From: Aestuariimicrobium kwangyangense DSM 21549
Lineage (GTDB): Bacteria > Actinomycetota > Actinomycetes > Propionibacteriales > Propionibacteriaceae
Length of the DNA: 64,000 nucleotides
Assembly: GCF_000421525.1 (NCBI RefSeq)
Contig: NZ_ATXE01000002.1
Coordinates: 496,001-560,000, forward strand
Direction of reading: 5' to 3'
The notes below the pieces were generated by a model. It was not told the DNA's origin and searched no databases. It was given only the letters and a program-made list of their open reading frames with translations. Positions 52,698 through 61,000 of this stretch are shown piece after piece; position 1 is the first letter of the stretch, and each line of letters begins with the position of its first letter. Made by a program: the position numbers and the translations under genes.

Positions 52698-52734
52698 GGC
52701 TGACCCGCGGGTCACGGCCCTGGTCGGGTCAGCC
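52698..52734 (+). terminator. Candidate terminator after the DUF2342 gene
   Basis: GGCTGACCCG and CGGGTCAGCC form a perfect 10-bp stem with a 17-nt loop, 11 nt after the stop codon. No T-tract follows. Confidence 0.5.
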
Positions 52735-52752
52735 TCGCGACGGATGCGGCGC

Positions 52753-52782
52753 TTGACGCCTGATCCACGTGCCCACTACCTT
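52753..52782 (+). promoter_or_regulatory. Candidate promoter for DUF5679 leader transcript
   Basis: TTGACG (52753-52758) and TACCTT (52777-52782) are 18 bp apart. A start near 52790 would give a leader of about 195 nt. A second -10-like TACAGT lies at 52912-52917. Confidence 0.45.
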
Positions 52783-52788
52783 TTTCGT

Positions 52789-52849
52789 GAAGCCCCCGGA
52801 GGGCCGATCGCGTGCAGGGGAAGGCAAGCGAGCCGGTTCCGGGGGTTTC
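52789..52849 (+). ncRNA. Possible structured 5' leader of the DUF5679 gene
   Basis: GAAGCCCCCGG (52789-52799) pairs with CCGGGGGTTTC (52839-52849) with one G-U pair. It closes a 39-nt interior with further partial pairing (CGATCGC against GCGAGCCG). It begins at the predicted transcription start. It matches no riboswitch class I can name, and could be an unclassified leader or chance. Confidence 0.3.
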
Positions 52850-52986
52850 TCTTCGCCCGGAAACGGGCCACGTCGAGCGCGTGTTCGCCGGCAAGTGCCA
52901 CCGGCTTGGCTACAGTGATCCGGTAGCTGCCCGCTCGGGACTCTGTGAGAGGCACGAGTGGGTCAACCCATACACAAGGAGGAAAA

Positions 52987-53148
52987 GTGGCAGACGAGAC
53001 CTACAACGGCGAGTTCTACTGCGTGAAGTGCAAGGCCAAGCGCACCGCCGAGGGCAATGTCGTCGTCAACGACAAGGGCACCCGCATGGCCAAGGCCAAG
53101 TGCCCCGAGTGCGGCACCAACCTGAACCGCATCCTCGGCAAGGCCTGA
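52987..53148 (+). CDS. DUF5679 zinc-ribbon protein
   Basis: A 53-residue protein with two CxxC pairs, FYCVKCKAKR and KAKCPECGTN, forming a zinc ribbon; the linker is Lys/Arg/Asn-rich (GNVVVNDKGTRMAKAK). AGGAGG (52977-52982) ends 4 nt before GTG 52987, ruling out longer frames. The small, basic product could bind nucleic acid or ribosomes. Role unknown. Confidence 0.88.
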   Translation: MADETYNGEFYCVKCKAKRTAEGNVVVNDKGTRMAKAKCPECGTNLNRILGKA

Positions 53149-53165
53149 GAACTCCATTCACCGCG

Positions 53166-53194
53166 ACGGACGACCCCCGGTGGGGGTCGTCCGT
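53166..53194 (+). terminator. Rho-independent terminator after the DUF5679 gene
   Basis: ACGGACGACCCC pairs with GGGGTCGTCCGT (12 bp), followed by TCTGGTTT. It begins 17 nt after the stop codon. Confidence 0.8.
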
Positions 53195-53315
53195 TCTGGT
53201 TTCCGGGGCAGGTCGCAGGTGGCGCGATGTTTCGGCGTCGTCCCGGTGGTGTCCCGGTGTTGTCCGGAACCCCACACCGGCTCCCCGGCGACTCATCGCC
53301 GGGTGGGATGAGGGG

Positions 53316-54284
53316 ATGACCGCTGACCCCCCAGTCCTGCTGACCGGCGACCTCGTCCACGACGGCGGCTGGAGGCTGATCGATGACGTCGGGCGCATCT
53401 GGCACCTCGGGGACCTTGATGCGACCCTGGTCAGCACCTTGCGACGCTGCACGGGCACCGATGGTGCCGTGGCACTGGCAGCAACCCTCCCAGCCCACAG
53501 GCGTGACGAATGGCTGGACCTGTGCGGGGCACTGGCGTCCGCAGGCGCGCTCCACACCCAGCCCCGGCCGCGCACGGTCGCGGTCATCGGTTCGGGTCGA
53601 CTCGCCCAGGAGTTCTGTCTGGCCACGTGCCGTCAAGCAGGGACGACCCTGGTGTTGGTGGACGTGTCCGCGCCGGACCGAGGGCTCTACCCCAGGAGCC
53701 GGGACTCCACGGGCGCCGGTGCCCTGCACCAGTGGCTGCGTTCGCGGGTCGACTCCCCACGCGCCCTCGTGGTGGGAGGCCACTGGGCCGACCTCACCGC
53801 CGAGGGCGTGGACGTGGCCGTGGTGGTCACCCCCACCGTGCTTCCCGACCGTGCCGTGACCGATCACCTCCAGCGCAGCGGGCTCACCCATCTGATCGTC
53901 ACCCAGCACCGAGCCGCCGCCCACGTGGGACCGATGGTCGTTCCCGGACGAGGCCCCTGCCTGTGCTGCGACGACATCGTGAAGGCCGCCGGGGACCCAC
54001 GGTGGCCGACGACGGTGGCCACCCTCTCCCGTACGCGAGCGTCCACTGACGAGGCGATGGTGGGCTGGGCCGCGCGGCAGGCATCCCTCCTGGTCGGCTC
54101 TGTCACCTCGGCTGGCGCTCCTCGGTCACCACAGGCTCTCCCACCGCCCGGGGATGGGGTCGACACCGCGACGGTGTGGTCTGCGTCGTCGACCGCCGGC
54201 CCGTGGTGCCGTCAATGGCTGGCCCATCCGGACTGCCCCTGCCAGACCGCCCTACCGGTGACCGGCTCGGTCAGCGTCGACTGA
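53316..54284 (+). CDS. ThiF/TOMM cyclodehydratase-like protein, orphan
   Basis: A 322-residue protein. A leader-peptide-binding-like N-terminus (about 1-80) is followed by a Rossmann segment AVIGSGRLAQEFCLATCRQAGTTLVLVDVS and a C-terminal part with GPCLCCDDIVKAAGDPRWP (CxxC-like Cys pair) and HPDCPCQTA. These features match actinobacterial proteins annotated as TOMM precursor leader-binding or ThiF-family. An equivalent sits near whiB7 in mycobacteria (Rv3196 region). No precursor peptide, YcaO or dehydrogenase gene is nearby, so a RiPP role is not supported by context. Its 3' end overlaps the phosphatase gene by 14 nt. Confidence 0.75.
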   Translation: MTADPPVLLTGDLVHDGGWRLIDDVGRIWHLGDLDATLVSTLRRCTGTDGAVALAATLPAHRRDEWLDLCGALASAGALHTQPRPRTVAVIGSGRLAQEFCLATCRQAGTTLVLVDVSAPDRGLYPRSRDSTGAGALHQWLRSRVDSPRALVVGGHWADLTAEGVDVAVVVTPTVLPDRAVTDHLQRSGLTHLIVTQHRAAAHVGPMVVPGRGPCLCCDDIVKAAGDPRWPTTVATLSRTRASTDEAMVGWAARQASLLVGSVTSAGAPRSPQALPPPGDGVDTATVWSASSTAGPWCRQWLAHPDCPCQTALPVTGSVSVD

Positions 54285-54762
54285 TCCCTGCCGCCCTCAG
54301 GGCGTCGAGTTCGGCGAAGACACCTGGCATGGCGTCGATCAGGGCGGCCCTGGTGTCCCGGAAGTCGTCCAGGTCGCCGTACCAGGGGTCGTCCAGGGCT
54401 GAGCCGGGCACCGCGCCGGGGATGAAATCGCTGACCAATCTCACCGAGACGTCAGGCGAAGCCTTCGACAACGGCTCCAGCCGCCTGGCGTGTGAGGCCT
54501 CGGCGGCAACCACCAGTCGGGCCGCGGAGAAGATGTCCTGGCTGACGAGGCGGGCCGGACGGGTGCCCCCGACGTCGAAACCGTGCTCGACCAACGCCTC
54601 TCGGGCACGTCGATCCATGGGACGACCCTCCTCCTCGCGGCTGACCCCGGCGCTGGCGACGTCGACATCGATGCGCTGCTGCCGGGCCCAGTTCCGCGCG
54701 ATCACCTCCCCCATGGGACTGCGACAGATGTTGCCCCAACACACGAACAGGAGTTCAGCCAT
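54271..54762 (-). CDS. Low-molecular-weight protein tyrosine phosphatase
   Basis: A 163-residue phosphatase. The P-loop CWGNICRS (C-x5-R-S, residues 8-15) and the catalytic acid loop DPWYGDLDDFRDT (about 125-137) are intact. ATG 54762 is chosen because the sequence MAELLFVCWGNICRS is the family start, and GGGGGAGAA lies upstream. Such enzymes often dephosphorylate tyrosine kinases of envelope polysaccharide synthesis. It follows whiB7 on the same strand, 119 nt downstream. Confidence 0.93.
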   Translation of the reverse strand: MAELLFVCWGNICRSPMGEVIARNWARQQRIDVDVASAGVSREEEGRPMDRRAREALVEHGFDVGGTRPARLVSQDIFSAARLVVAAEASHARRLEPLSKASPDVSVRLVSDFIPGAVPGSALDDPWYGDLDDFRDTRAALIDAMPGVFAELDALRAAGISRR

Positions 54763-54881
54763 GGCGACGATTCTCCCCCATGGGACCAGGCGCGCCGATC
54801 GCCCGCACAAGCAAAGAACCTGACCTCCCATGGGAAGGCCAGGTTCTCTGGTCGGGTCGATGCCCGCGGGATCAGTGCCCA

Positions 54882-55172
54882 TCAGGCAGCCACCTCGCCG
54901 GGGAGGGGGTGCTTGCGAGGACGTCCACGGGGACGCTTGCGGGGTATGACGACCCCGTTGTCGAACAGTTCGCCACCCCAGACACCGTGCGGTTCACGCC
55001 GTTCGATGGCGCCCGTGAGGCATTCGGCCCGAAGCGGGCAGGGCCCACAGATGGCCTTGGCCTCCTCGACAGTGGTGGGTACGTCGGAGAAGAACAGTTC
55101 GGGGTCGACACGATGGCAGGGAAGGTCGAAGTCATCGGCTGCCAGGTCGGGTAGCAGGATGTCGAGGCTCAT
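54882..55172 (-). CDS. whiB7: WhiB7-type transcriptional regulator (AT-hook Wbl)
   Basis: A 96-residue Wbl protein. The iron-sulfur cysteines are DLPCHRV, AICGPCPL and AECLTGA; the GVWGG turn is followed by the AT-hook RKRPRGRPRKHP, the hallmark of WhiB7/WblC. These proteins activate intrinsic antibiotic-resistance genes together with the primary sigma factor by binding AT-rich DNA next to -35. The leader (55173-55545) has an upstream ORF and an attenuator, described separately. Neighbouring uvrD2 also matches mycobacteria. Confidence 0.96.
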   Translation of the reverse strand: MSLDILLPDLAADDFDLPCHRVDPELFFSDVPTTVEEAKAICGPCPLRAECLTGAIERREPHGVWGGELFDNGVVIPRKRPRGRPRKHPLPGEVAA

Positions 55173-55208
55173 GAGGTGGTTTCTTCCGGGATGGAGTGGC
55201 GGAGTCCG

Positions 55209-55250
55209 GAAAACACGAAGGCCGTGAATCCCGGGGCGGGTTCACGGCCT
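55209..55250 (-). promoter_or_regulatory. whiB7 transcription attenuator (terminator-like hairpin)
   Basis: Read on the minus strand, AGGCCGTGAA and TTCACGGCCT (55219-55250) form a perfect 10-bp stem with a GC-rich 12-nt interior, followed at once by TTCGTGTTTT. It lies 37 nt before the whiB7 ATG and 25 nt after the upstream ORF. It is well suited to terminate transcription before whiB7 unless an alternative fold forms. Confidence 0.75.
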
Positions 55251-55264
55251 GAGCCTTGACTGGA

Positions 55265-55288
55265 GAGAGACCTGTCAGCAGGTGTCTC
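55265..55288 (-). promoter_or_regulatory. Hairpin over the upstream-ORF stop codon in the whiB7 leader
   Basis: GAGACACCTG and CAGGTCTCTC (minus strand) pair at nine of ten positions around CTGA, which contains the TGA stop of the upstream ORF. A ribosome finishing or stalling near the end of that ORF would open this hairpin and could change folding of the downstream attenuator. Confidence 0.6.
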
Positions 55289-55466
55289 CGCTCAAGCGGC
55301 GATCCGCCGGGGTGGGGTTGGCAGTGATCCAGGCGCCATAGAGGGCGCCGAAGGGCTTGCCGAAGCGAGACGCAGTGGTGGTGAGGGCAACGCGCGCAGC
55401 GGGACGCAGAACGACCACGTTCCGGGTCACCACGGTCTGGTTCGACTCGCCTGTGATGTTCGACAT
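55275..55466 (-). CDS. Upstream ORF in the whiB7 leader (63 codons)
   Basis: AGGAGG ends 8 nt before ATG 55466, so translation is likely. The product (MSNITGESNQTVVTRNVVVLR ... LSGDTC) has no recognised domain. In mycobacteria and streptomycetes, an ORF in the whiB7/wblC leader senses slowed translation by ribosome-targeting antibiotics and relieves attenuation. Its position between promoter and attenuator matches that role; the exact peptide is not conserved enough for me to align. Confidence 0.75.
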   Translation of the reverse strand: MSNITGESNQTVVTRNVVVLRPAARVALTTTASRFGKPFGALYGAWITANPTPADRRLSGDTC

Positions 55467-55551
55467 CTTGTTGCCCTCCTCTCAGTGCTCGCTCCACCGT
55501 GCGGTGCAGCTTGTTTGCCGTACGGACATGGGACCCCATGACCTGCCGAGA

Positions 55552-55582
55552 AGACTACCCTGCACGGTCCTCTGGCTGGCAA
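55552..55582 (-). promoter_or_regulatory. Candidate whiB7 promoter with AT-rich WhiB7 site
   Basis: Minus-strand TTGCCA (55577-55582) and TAGTCT (55552-55557) are separated by 19 bp. CATAAATG lies just upstream of -35, an AT-rich block in otherwise GC-rich DNA, placed where WhiB7 binds at its own promoter. The start would be near 55545, about 80 nt before the upstream ORF. The 19-bp spacer is long. Confidence 0.5.
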
Positions 55583-55702
55583 CCCATTTATGGCAAGCAG
55601 TGACACATTTCCCGCAGAAGTTCCGGAGGGTGGGCCGTCGCCTCCGTCTGCCAGCGCGCCCCCGGATCTGCCACGTCCCGCTCCGCCAGGAACGCAGCCG
55701 GC

Positions 55703-57853
55703 TCAGCTGGTGGCAGCCGCGATGATCGACAGCACCTGCTCGCCGAACTTGTCGGCCTTGGCACGACCCACTCCCGGCACCTTCAGCAGGTCGTCCCCAT
55801 CCGTGGGGCGCCGCTCAGCCAGAGCGATCAGGGTGGCATCGGTGAAGATGACGAAGGCCGGCATCGAGGTTTCGTCGGCCACCTGCTTGCGCCACGTTCT
55901 CAGCGCCTCGAACAACATCTCGTCGACATCATTGGCGCAATCGACGTGACGCCCCAGTTTGCGGTCCGAGCCCGTCCGCAGCCCTTCGCCGCAGACCCTG
56001 CACACCTCGCTCTGGGCCGTCCCGCGCTGCTTGCGTCCGGCTTCCCGCACCCGTTCGGGCGCACTCACCCGGGGCGCCAGCGAGCCGAGGAACCTCGACG
56101 GGTTGCGGCTGCCGCGTCCCTGCGTCGAACTGCGCGACCAGCTGACCCGCAGGTGGAAGCGGGCCCGGGTCACGGCCACGTAGAGCAGGCGCTGCTCCTC
56201 GGCCAGCTGCTCGTCCGTCGTCGCCAGGACGAAAGGCAGGCTCCCCTCGTGCACGCCCGTGACCGCGACGGCGTCCCACTCGAGACCCTTGGCCGAGTGG
56301 ATGGTGGCCAAGGTGACGCCCTTGGCGGTGGGCGCATGCTGCAGGTCGGCCCGCTTCTGGAGTTCCTCGGCCAGCACGCCCAAGGTCACGCCGTCGTACT
56401 CGTCGTCGAAGTCACGGGCGAGGTCGAGCAGCGCAGTCAACGACTCCCACCGTTCGCGTGCGGAGCCAGCACCCTCCGGTGCCGTCTCGCGCCAACCGAA
56501 GCCGGCCAGGATGCCACTGAGGGCACTCAGCCCGGGCTGGTCAGGCCCCTGTGCTGCCTGCGCCATCACCTGACCGAGCGCCTGACGGATCTCGGCACGT
56601 TCGTAGAAGCGTTCAGTCCCCCGCACCACGTAGGGGATCCGGGCATCGTCCAGCGCCGCCTCGATCGCCGGGGACTGCGCGCGGATCCTGAACAGGACGG
56701 CCATCTCGTCCCACGGCACTCCGTCGCTGTGGCGCGAGCGGAGCCACCGAGCCACGTCGTGGGCCTCGTCGGCCTCCGTCGCCGAACCGACCACCTCGGG
56801 TGGCGGTCCGTCGGGTTGCTGGGCCACCAGGGTCGGGACACCGCTGACCAGCGGGTCGCCCGTGCGGAGCACGGCCCCATCCAGCCCCGTGCGGAGCACG
56901 GAACCGTCCAGCCCCGTGCGGGGGACGGCCTTGTCCAAGCCCGTGCGGAGCACGGCGTTGGCCAACCCGACCACCTGCGGTGTCGAGCGGTAGTCACGGA
57001 CCAGCCTGACCACGGCAGCATCGGGATGGGTGCGCGTGAAATCGGTCAGATAGGCAGGCCGGGCCCCTGCGAAGGCGTGGATGGATTGATGCGGGTCGCC
57101 CACCACACACAGGTCGTCCGAATCGCCCAGCCACGCGGCCAGCACGTTGCGCTGCAGCGGGGAGACGTCCTGGAACTCGTCGACCAGCACGTGGCGGTAA
57201 CGGCCCCTCACCTCGTCTGCGATCTCGGGGTGTTCGCCGAGCAGTGCGACGGTCAGCAGCAGGATGTCGTCGAAGTCGATCAGGTCACGCTCCGATTTCA
57301 CCTGCTCATAGCTGGTCAGGACTCGGGCCACCGTGGTCTCGTCGAGCCCGGAGACGGATCGGTGGGCTGCGCGGGCCAGCCGCGGATACTCCCCCGGGGC
57401 GACGTTGGTGACCTTCGCCCAGCTGATCTCGCCGGTCAGGTCGCGCAGCAGGCCGGTGTCGGTGCGCAGCCGGTGGCGACCCGCAGCCTCGGCCACCAGC
57501 GAGAACGTGTTGGCCGTCACAGGTGGCAACTCGCGCCGGTGGGCACGTGGCCAGAAGTGCTGCAGTTGACGCAGGGCAGCCGAGTGGAAGGTGCGGGCCT
57601 GCACCCCGCTGACACCCAGCTGGTCGAGCCGGGAGCGCATCTCGCCCGCGGCCCGCGTGGTGAACGTGACCGCCAGGGTGCGCCGAGGGTCCTTGGCGCC
57701 GATGAGCGAGGCGTGGGCGATGCGGTGGGTGATGGCCCTGGTCTTGCCCGTCCCGGCACCAGCGATCACCACCATCGGGCGGTCGAGCACCTCAGCCACC
57801 TGTCGCTGCTCCGGATCGAGTGCGTCGAGCACGGTGGCGATGGTCGGGTTCAC
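55703..57853 (-). CDS. uvrD2: ATP-dependent DNA helicase UvrD2 (superfamily I, HRDC domain)
   Basis: A 716-residue 3'-5' helicase. Walker A is AGAGTGKTRAITHRIA (about 29-44), motif II DEFQDVSPLQ, motif III GDPHQSIHAF, then motifs VTLATIHSAKGLEWDAV and VAVTRAR. A tetra-Cys region (CRVCGEGLRTGSDRKLGRHVDC) and a C-terminal HRDC domain (about 640-716) match mycobacterial UvrD2. GTG 57853 is chosen from TACAGT 7 nt upstream (leaderless) and the family start VNPTIATVLDALDPEQ. An in-frame 9-residue repeat is inserted around residues 300-330. Confidence 0.95.
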   Translation of the reverse strand: MNPTIATVLDALDPEQRQVAEVLDRPMVVIAGAGTGKTRAITHRIAHASLIGAKDPRRTLAVTFTTRAAGEMRSRLDQLGVSGVQARTFHSAALRQLQHFWPRAHRRELPPVTANTFSLVAEAAGRHRLRTDTGLLRDLTGEISWAKVTNVAPGEYPRLARAAHRSVSGLDETTVARVLTSYEQVKSERDLIDFDDILLLTVALLGEHPEIADEVRGRYRHVLVDEFQDVSPLQRNVLAAWLGDSDDLCVVGDPHQSIHAFAGARPAYLTDFTRTHPDAAVVRLVRDYRSTPQVVGLANAVLRTGLDKAVPRTGLDGSVLRTGLDGAVLRTGDPLVSGVPTLVAQQPDGPPPEVVGSATEADEAHDVARWLRSRHSDGVPWDEMAVLFRIRAQSPAIEAALDDARIPYVVRGTERFYERAEIRQALGQVMAQAAQGPDQPGLSALSGILAGFGWRETAPEGAGSARERWESLTALLDLARDFDDEYDGVTLGVLAEELQKRADLQHAPTAKGVTLATIHSAKGLEWDAVAVTGVHEGSLPFVLATTDEQLAEEQRLLYVAVTRARFHLRVSWSRSSTQGRGSRNPSRFLGSLAPRVSAPERVREAGRKQRGTAQSEVCRVCGEGLRTGSDRKLGRHVDCANDVDEMLFEALRTWRKQVADETSMPAFVIFTDATLIALAERRPTDGDDLLKVPGVGRAKADKFGEQVLSIIAAATS
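56861..56957 (-). repeat. 27-bp tandem repeat inside uvrD2
   Basis: Three full units (56861-56887, 56888-56914, 56915-56941) and part of a fourth start with CGTGCGGAGCACGG or a close variant. They encode repeated VLRTGLDGA-like nonapeptides after QVVGLANA, in the 1B/2B-type region following motif IV. The two outer copies are nearly identical at DNA level. Confidence 0.85.
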
Positions 57854-57860
57854 CCGAGCG

Positions 57861-57866
57861 ACTGTA
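57861..57866 (-). promoter_or_regulatory. -10 element TACAGT for uvrD2, leaderless start
   Basis: Minus-strand TACAGT lies 7 nt before GTG 57853. Confidence 0.55.
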
Positions 57867-58006
57867 GCCACGGCCAACGACAAGTTCGACCCGGTTGGAT
57901 CACCCCCTGGTCGTCCTCCCCCGATCGGGCCCTCGATCGCACTCCCGTCCCAGTCACCTGGCCGGCCACGGAAATGTCGCAGCCTGCCTCTAGGGTCAGG
58001 TGCATC

Positions 58007-61000
58007 ATGACAGTGCCGCACGCCACAGACCCGTCCCCCGGATTCGAGGTGCAGTTGTGCACGCGGGGCGAGACGGTGGCGTCCGAGGTCGCCTCATGGG
58101 TCGGTGGTCCCCTGCGGGACCCCTTCGCACGTCAACTCGTCATCGTCTCGAGTCCGGGCCAGGCACGCTGGCTCTCCCAGCAGGTGGCACTGACCTTCGG
58201 CATCACGGCGGGCGTCGACTTCTGGTCGATGGACCAGGTCCGACACCATCTCCGCGACCGGCTCGGCCTGACCGAGGACGGCGACCCGTGGTCGGTCCCC
58301 GCTCTGGCCCTGGCGGCCTGTGAGGTGCTGTGCGAGGTGCTCGACGACCCGACCCCTCCCGGCTGGGCAGACGCCCTGCGCGCACACCTGCGCCCCGGCC
58401 CCTCACCAGTGCAGCAGCGCCCCGGACGCCTGTGGGCGACCGCCCATCGGTGGGCGCGTCTGGTGCACCGGTACTCCCGGTTGGCACCAGCGATGATCGA
58501 GGAATGGAGCGTCGGGAACCCGGTCACGGTGACGGGCGAGCCGCTGGCCGACCACGAACGCTGGCAGTTCGAACTGATGCGACGCTGCGCCCAGCGCATC
58601 GGCGAGCACCATCCCCGCGCCCAGCACCAGTCCCTGCTGGAGGGGCTGACCCGGGTCACTCTCGACTGGGAACGCATCTGTGTCGCGGCCCTCTCACCCC
58701 TGCGGCACGACGAACGAGAAGTGACCGTGGCCCTGGCCAGGGCCACTCCCCTGCGCTGCCTCCAGCTCGTGACCCGATCCGAGGGCCAGCACCCCGTTCT
58801 CGACCCGCTGCAGCAGGCCCAGCAGGTCGCCGTCGCCGGCTGGGTCGAGGTGGGCGCCGCTGTGGTCCCCGCCCACGATGTCGACCGGGCACCGACGACC
58901 GTGCTCGGGCGACTGGGCGAGGCCATCCTCACCGGGGACTCCCGCACGGGTCCTCCCGACACCTCGGTGCAGGTGCTGCGCAGCCACGGGCCCGACCGGC
59001 AGGTGGAGGTGCTGCGGGACGCCCTGTGCGGACTGTTCGAGGACGACCCCACCCTCGAGCCCCGTGATGTGGTGATCGTCTGCCCCGATCTGCCCACCTA
59101 CGCACCGTTGCTGCAGGCCTCCTTCGGGTCCAGGGAGAGTGACGGCTTCGTGCACCCCGGCCACCAGCTGAGGGTGCAGGTGCCCCAGCGCTCCGGCACG
59201 GGCGGCCCCGTGCACGAAGTGGTGGACCAACTCTTCTCGTTGGTGATCGGACGGGCCGGCGCCGAAGACCTGAACACCTTGGTGTCCCTTCCTCCCGTCT
59301 CGCGCAGGTTCGGCTTCTCCCACGACGACCACGAACGCATTCGCGCGCTGGTGGAACGTGCCCGACTGCGGTGGGGGCTCGACTCCCGGACGCGGGCGGA
59401 GTTGGGGATGCCCGGGGTTCCCCAGGGGACGTGGGTGAATGCCATCGAGCGCATGGTTGCGGGTGCGACCTTCGCGGAGAGGCCCCTCACCTGGGTCGGC
59501 ACCGCGCTGCCGATCTCCCACGTCGAGGCGGGTGACCTGCGGCTGGTGGGTCAGCTGGCCGAACTGGTCTCGCGCGTGCGTTGGCTCGACCAGGAGTTCC
59601 GGCAGGCTGCCACCGCACCAGTGTGGGCCGAGCGGATCCAGCGGGCTGTCGAACTGTTCGTCGACCTCCCGTGGGACCAGCAGGGAGCGATCACCGCGAC
59701 CGTCGCTGCCGTTCGCCGTTGGGCCTCCGCCGCTGCCTCTTCCGCCCCGCTCGACCAGCATGACGTCCATCAGGTGATGCGCACCCTCGCCGCCGACTGG
59801 CCCTCCAGGCCGGCGTTCGGCAATGGTGCGGTGCACGCGGTCGGGTGGGACGAACTGCGCGGGATCCCGCATCGGGTGGTTGCCGTGCTGGGACTTGACG
59901 AGCGGGTCTTCCCGCAACACGCCAGGCGCTGGGGGGACGACCTGCTGGCCAGCCAGCTCGATGCCGAGCACGACCCCCGGGTGCAGTCGCAGGGAGCGCT
60001 GCTGACGACGTTGCTCGCAGCCAGGCAGCGCTTCCTGGTCGTGCACCAAGGATCCGACCCGCGCACCGGGGCACCTGTCGAACCGCCCGTGGCGGTGGCC
60101 CAGCTGACGGCGGCCCTGCAACGTGTCTGCCCCGGCTTCAAGGCCCGCTCGATGTCGCTGCAACCCCACAGCCCGGTCAACTTCGTCTCCGACCCGCGGA
60201 CCGACGAGCATCCGTTCAGCTTCGATGGTGAGGCCCTCGCCGCCGCGCAGGCCTTGGCGCAAGCCCAGCAACTACCCGCACCCGCGGAGCCCACACCCCT
60301 GCAGTGGCGCTTCCCCGACGTGGCACCCGGGGCGGTGGCCCTGGCCGATCTGACCGGCTTCTGGCGCAACCCCGCCCGGGCGATGCTCCGGCACGCCATC
60401 GGTACCAGCCTCAACCGCGACGGGCGGCAGTCCAGCCGGCAGGTGCCCCTTGAGTTGTGGGGACTGTCGGAGTTCGGCGTGGGACAGCAGGCCTTGGAGC
60501 AATTGCTGGCGGGGGCGACCCCCGAGCAGGTGCGCACGGCGGCCGCCCTGGGTGGCGACGTACCGCCGGGGCAGCTGGGACGAGCCTCCCTGCAGCAGGT
60601 GATGAAGACGGCGGCAGACCTCGCCGCGGCAGCCTCAGAGGTGCCCGGCGAGCCGCTCGACCAACCACTGTCATTGAGCCTGGGGCGCTGGCAACTCAGC
60701 GGAGTGGCAAGGATGCGGCACGACACGGTGTTCTCCGTCTCGTACGCCCGACTCAACGGCGCCGCCCTGCTCGAGTCATGGCTGACGCTGTTGGCCGTCT
60801 CGGTCGCACTCGACTCCCCCCTTCGCGCCCGCAGCCTGCACCTCGACAGTCGCACCATGGTGTTGCAGGCCCCGAGTCCAGCACGTTGTCGCGACCTGCT
60901 GGTCGACCTCCTCGAGTGGCGGTCGCTCGGGCTGGGTTCGATCCTGGTGTCACCGGTCAGGCTGCTCCACCTGGTCGGCCAGCGGTCGGCGGCCATGCCA

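Noticed and set aside
53316-54284. RiPP (azole peptide) biosynthetic cluster
   Set aside because: No YcaO, dehydrogenase, transporter or precursor-peptide gene lies within reach.
55946-58006. Very long open frame continuing upstream of recC, antisense to uvrD2
   Set aside because: The upstream 687 codons mirror uvrD2 and have no domain; RecC homology begins at ATG 58007.
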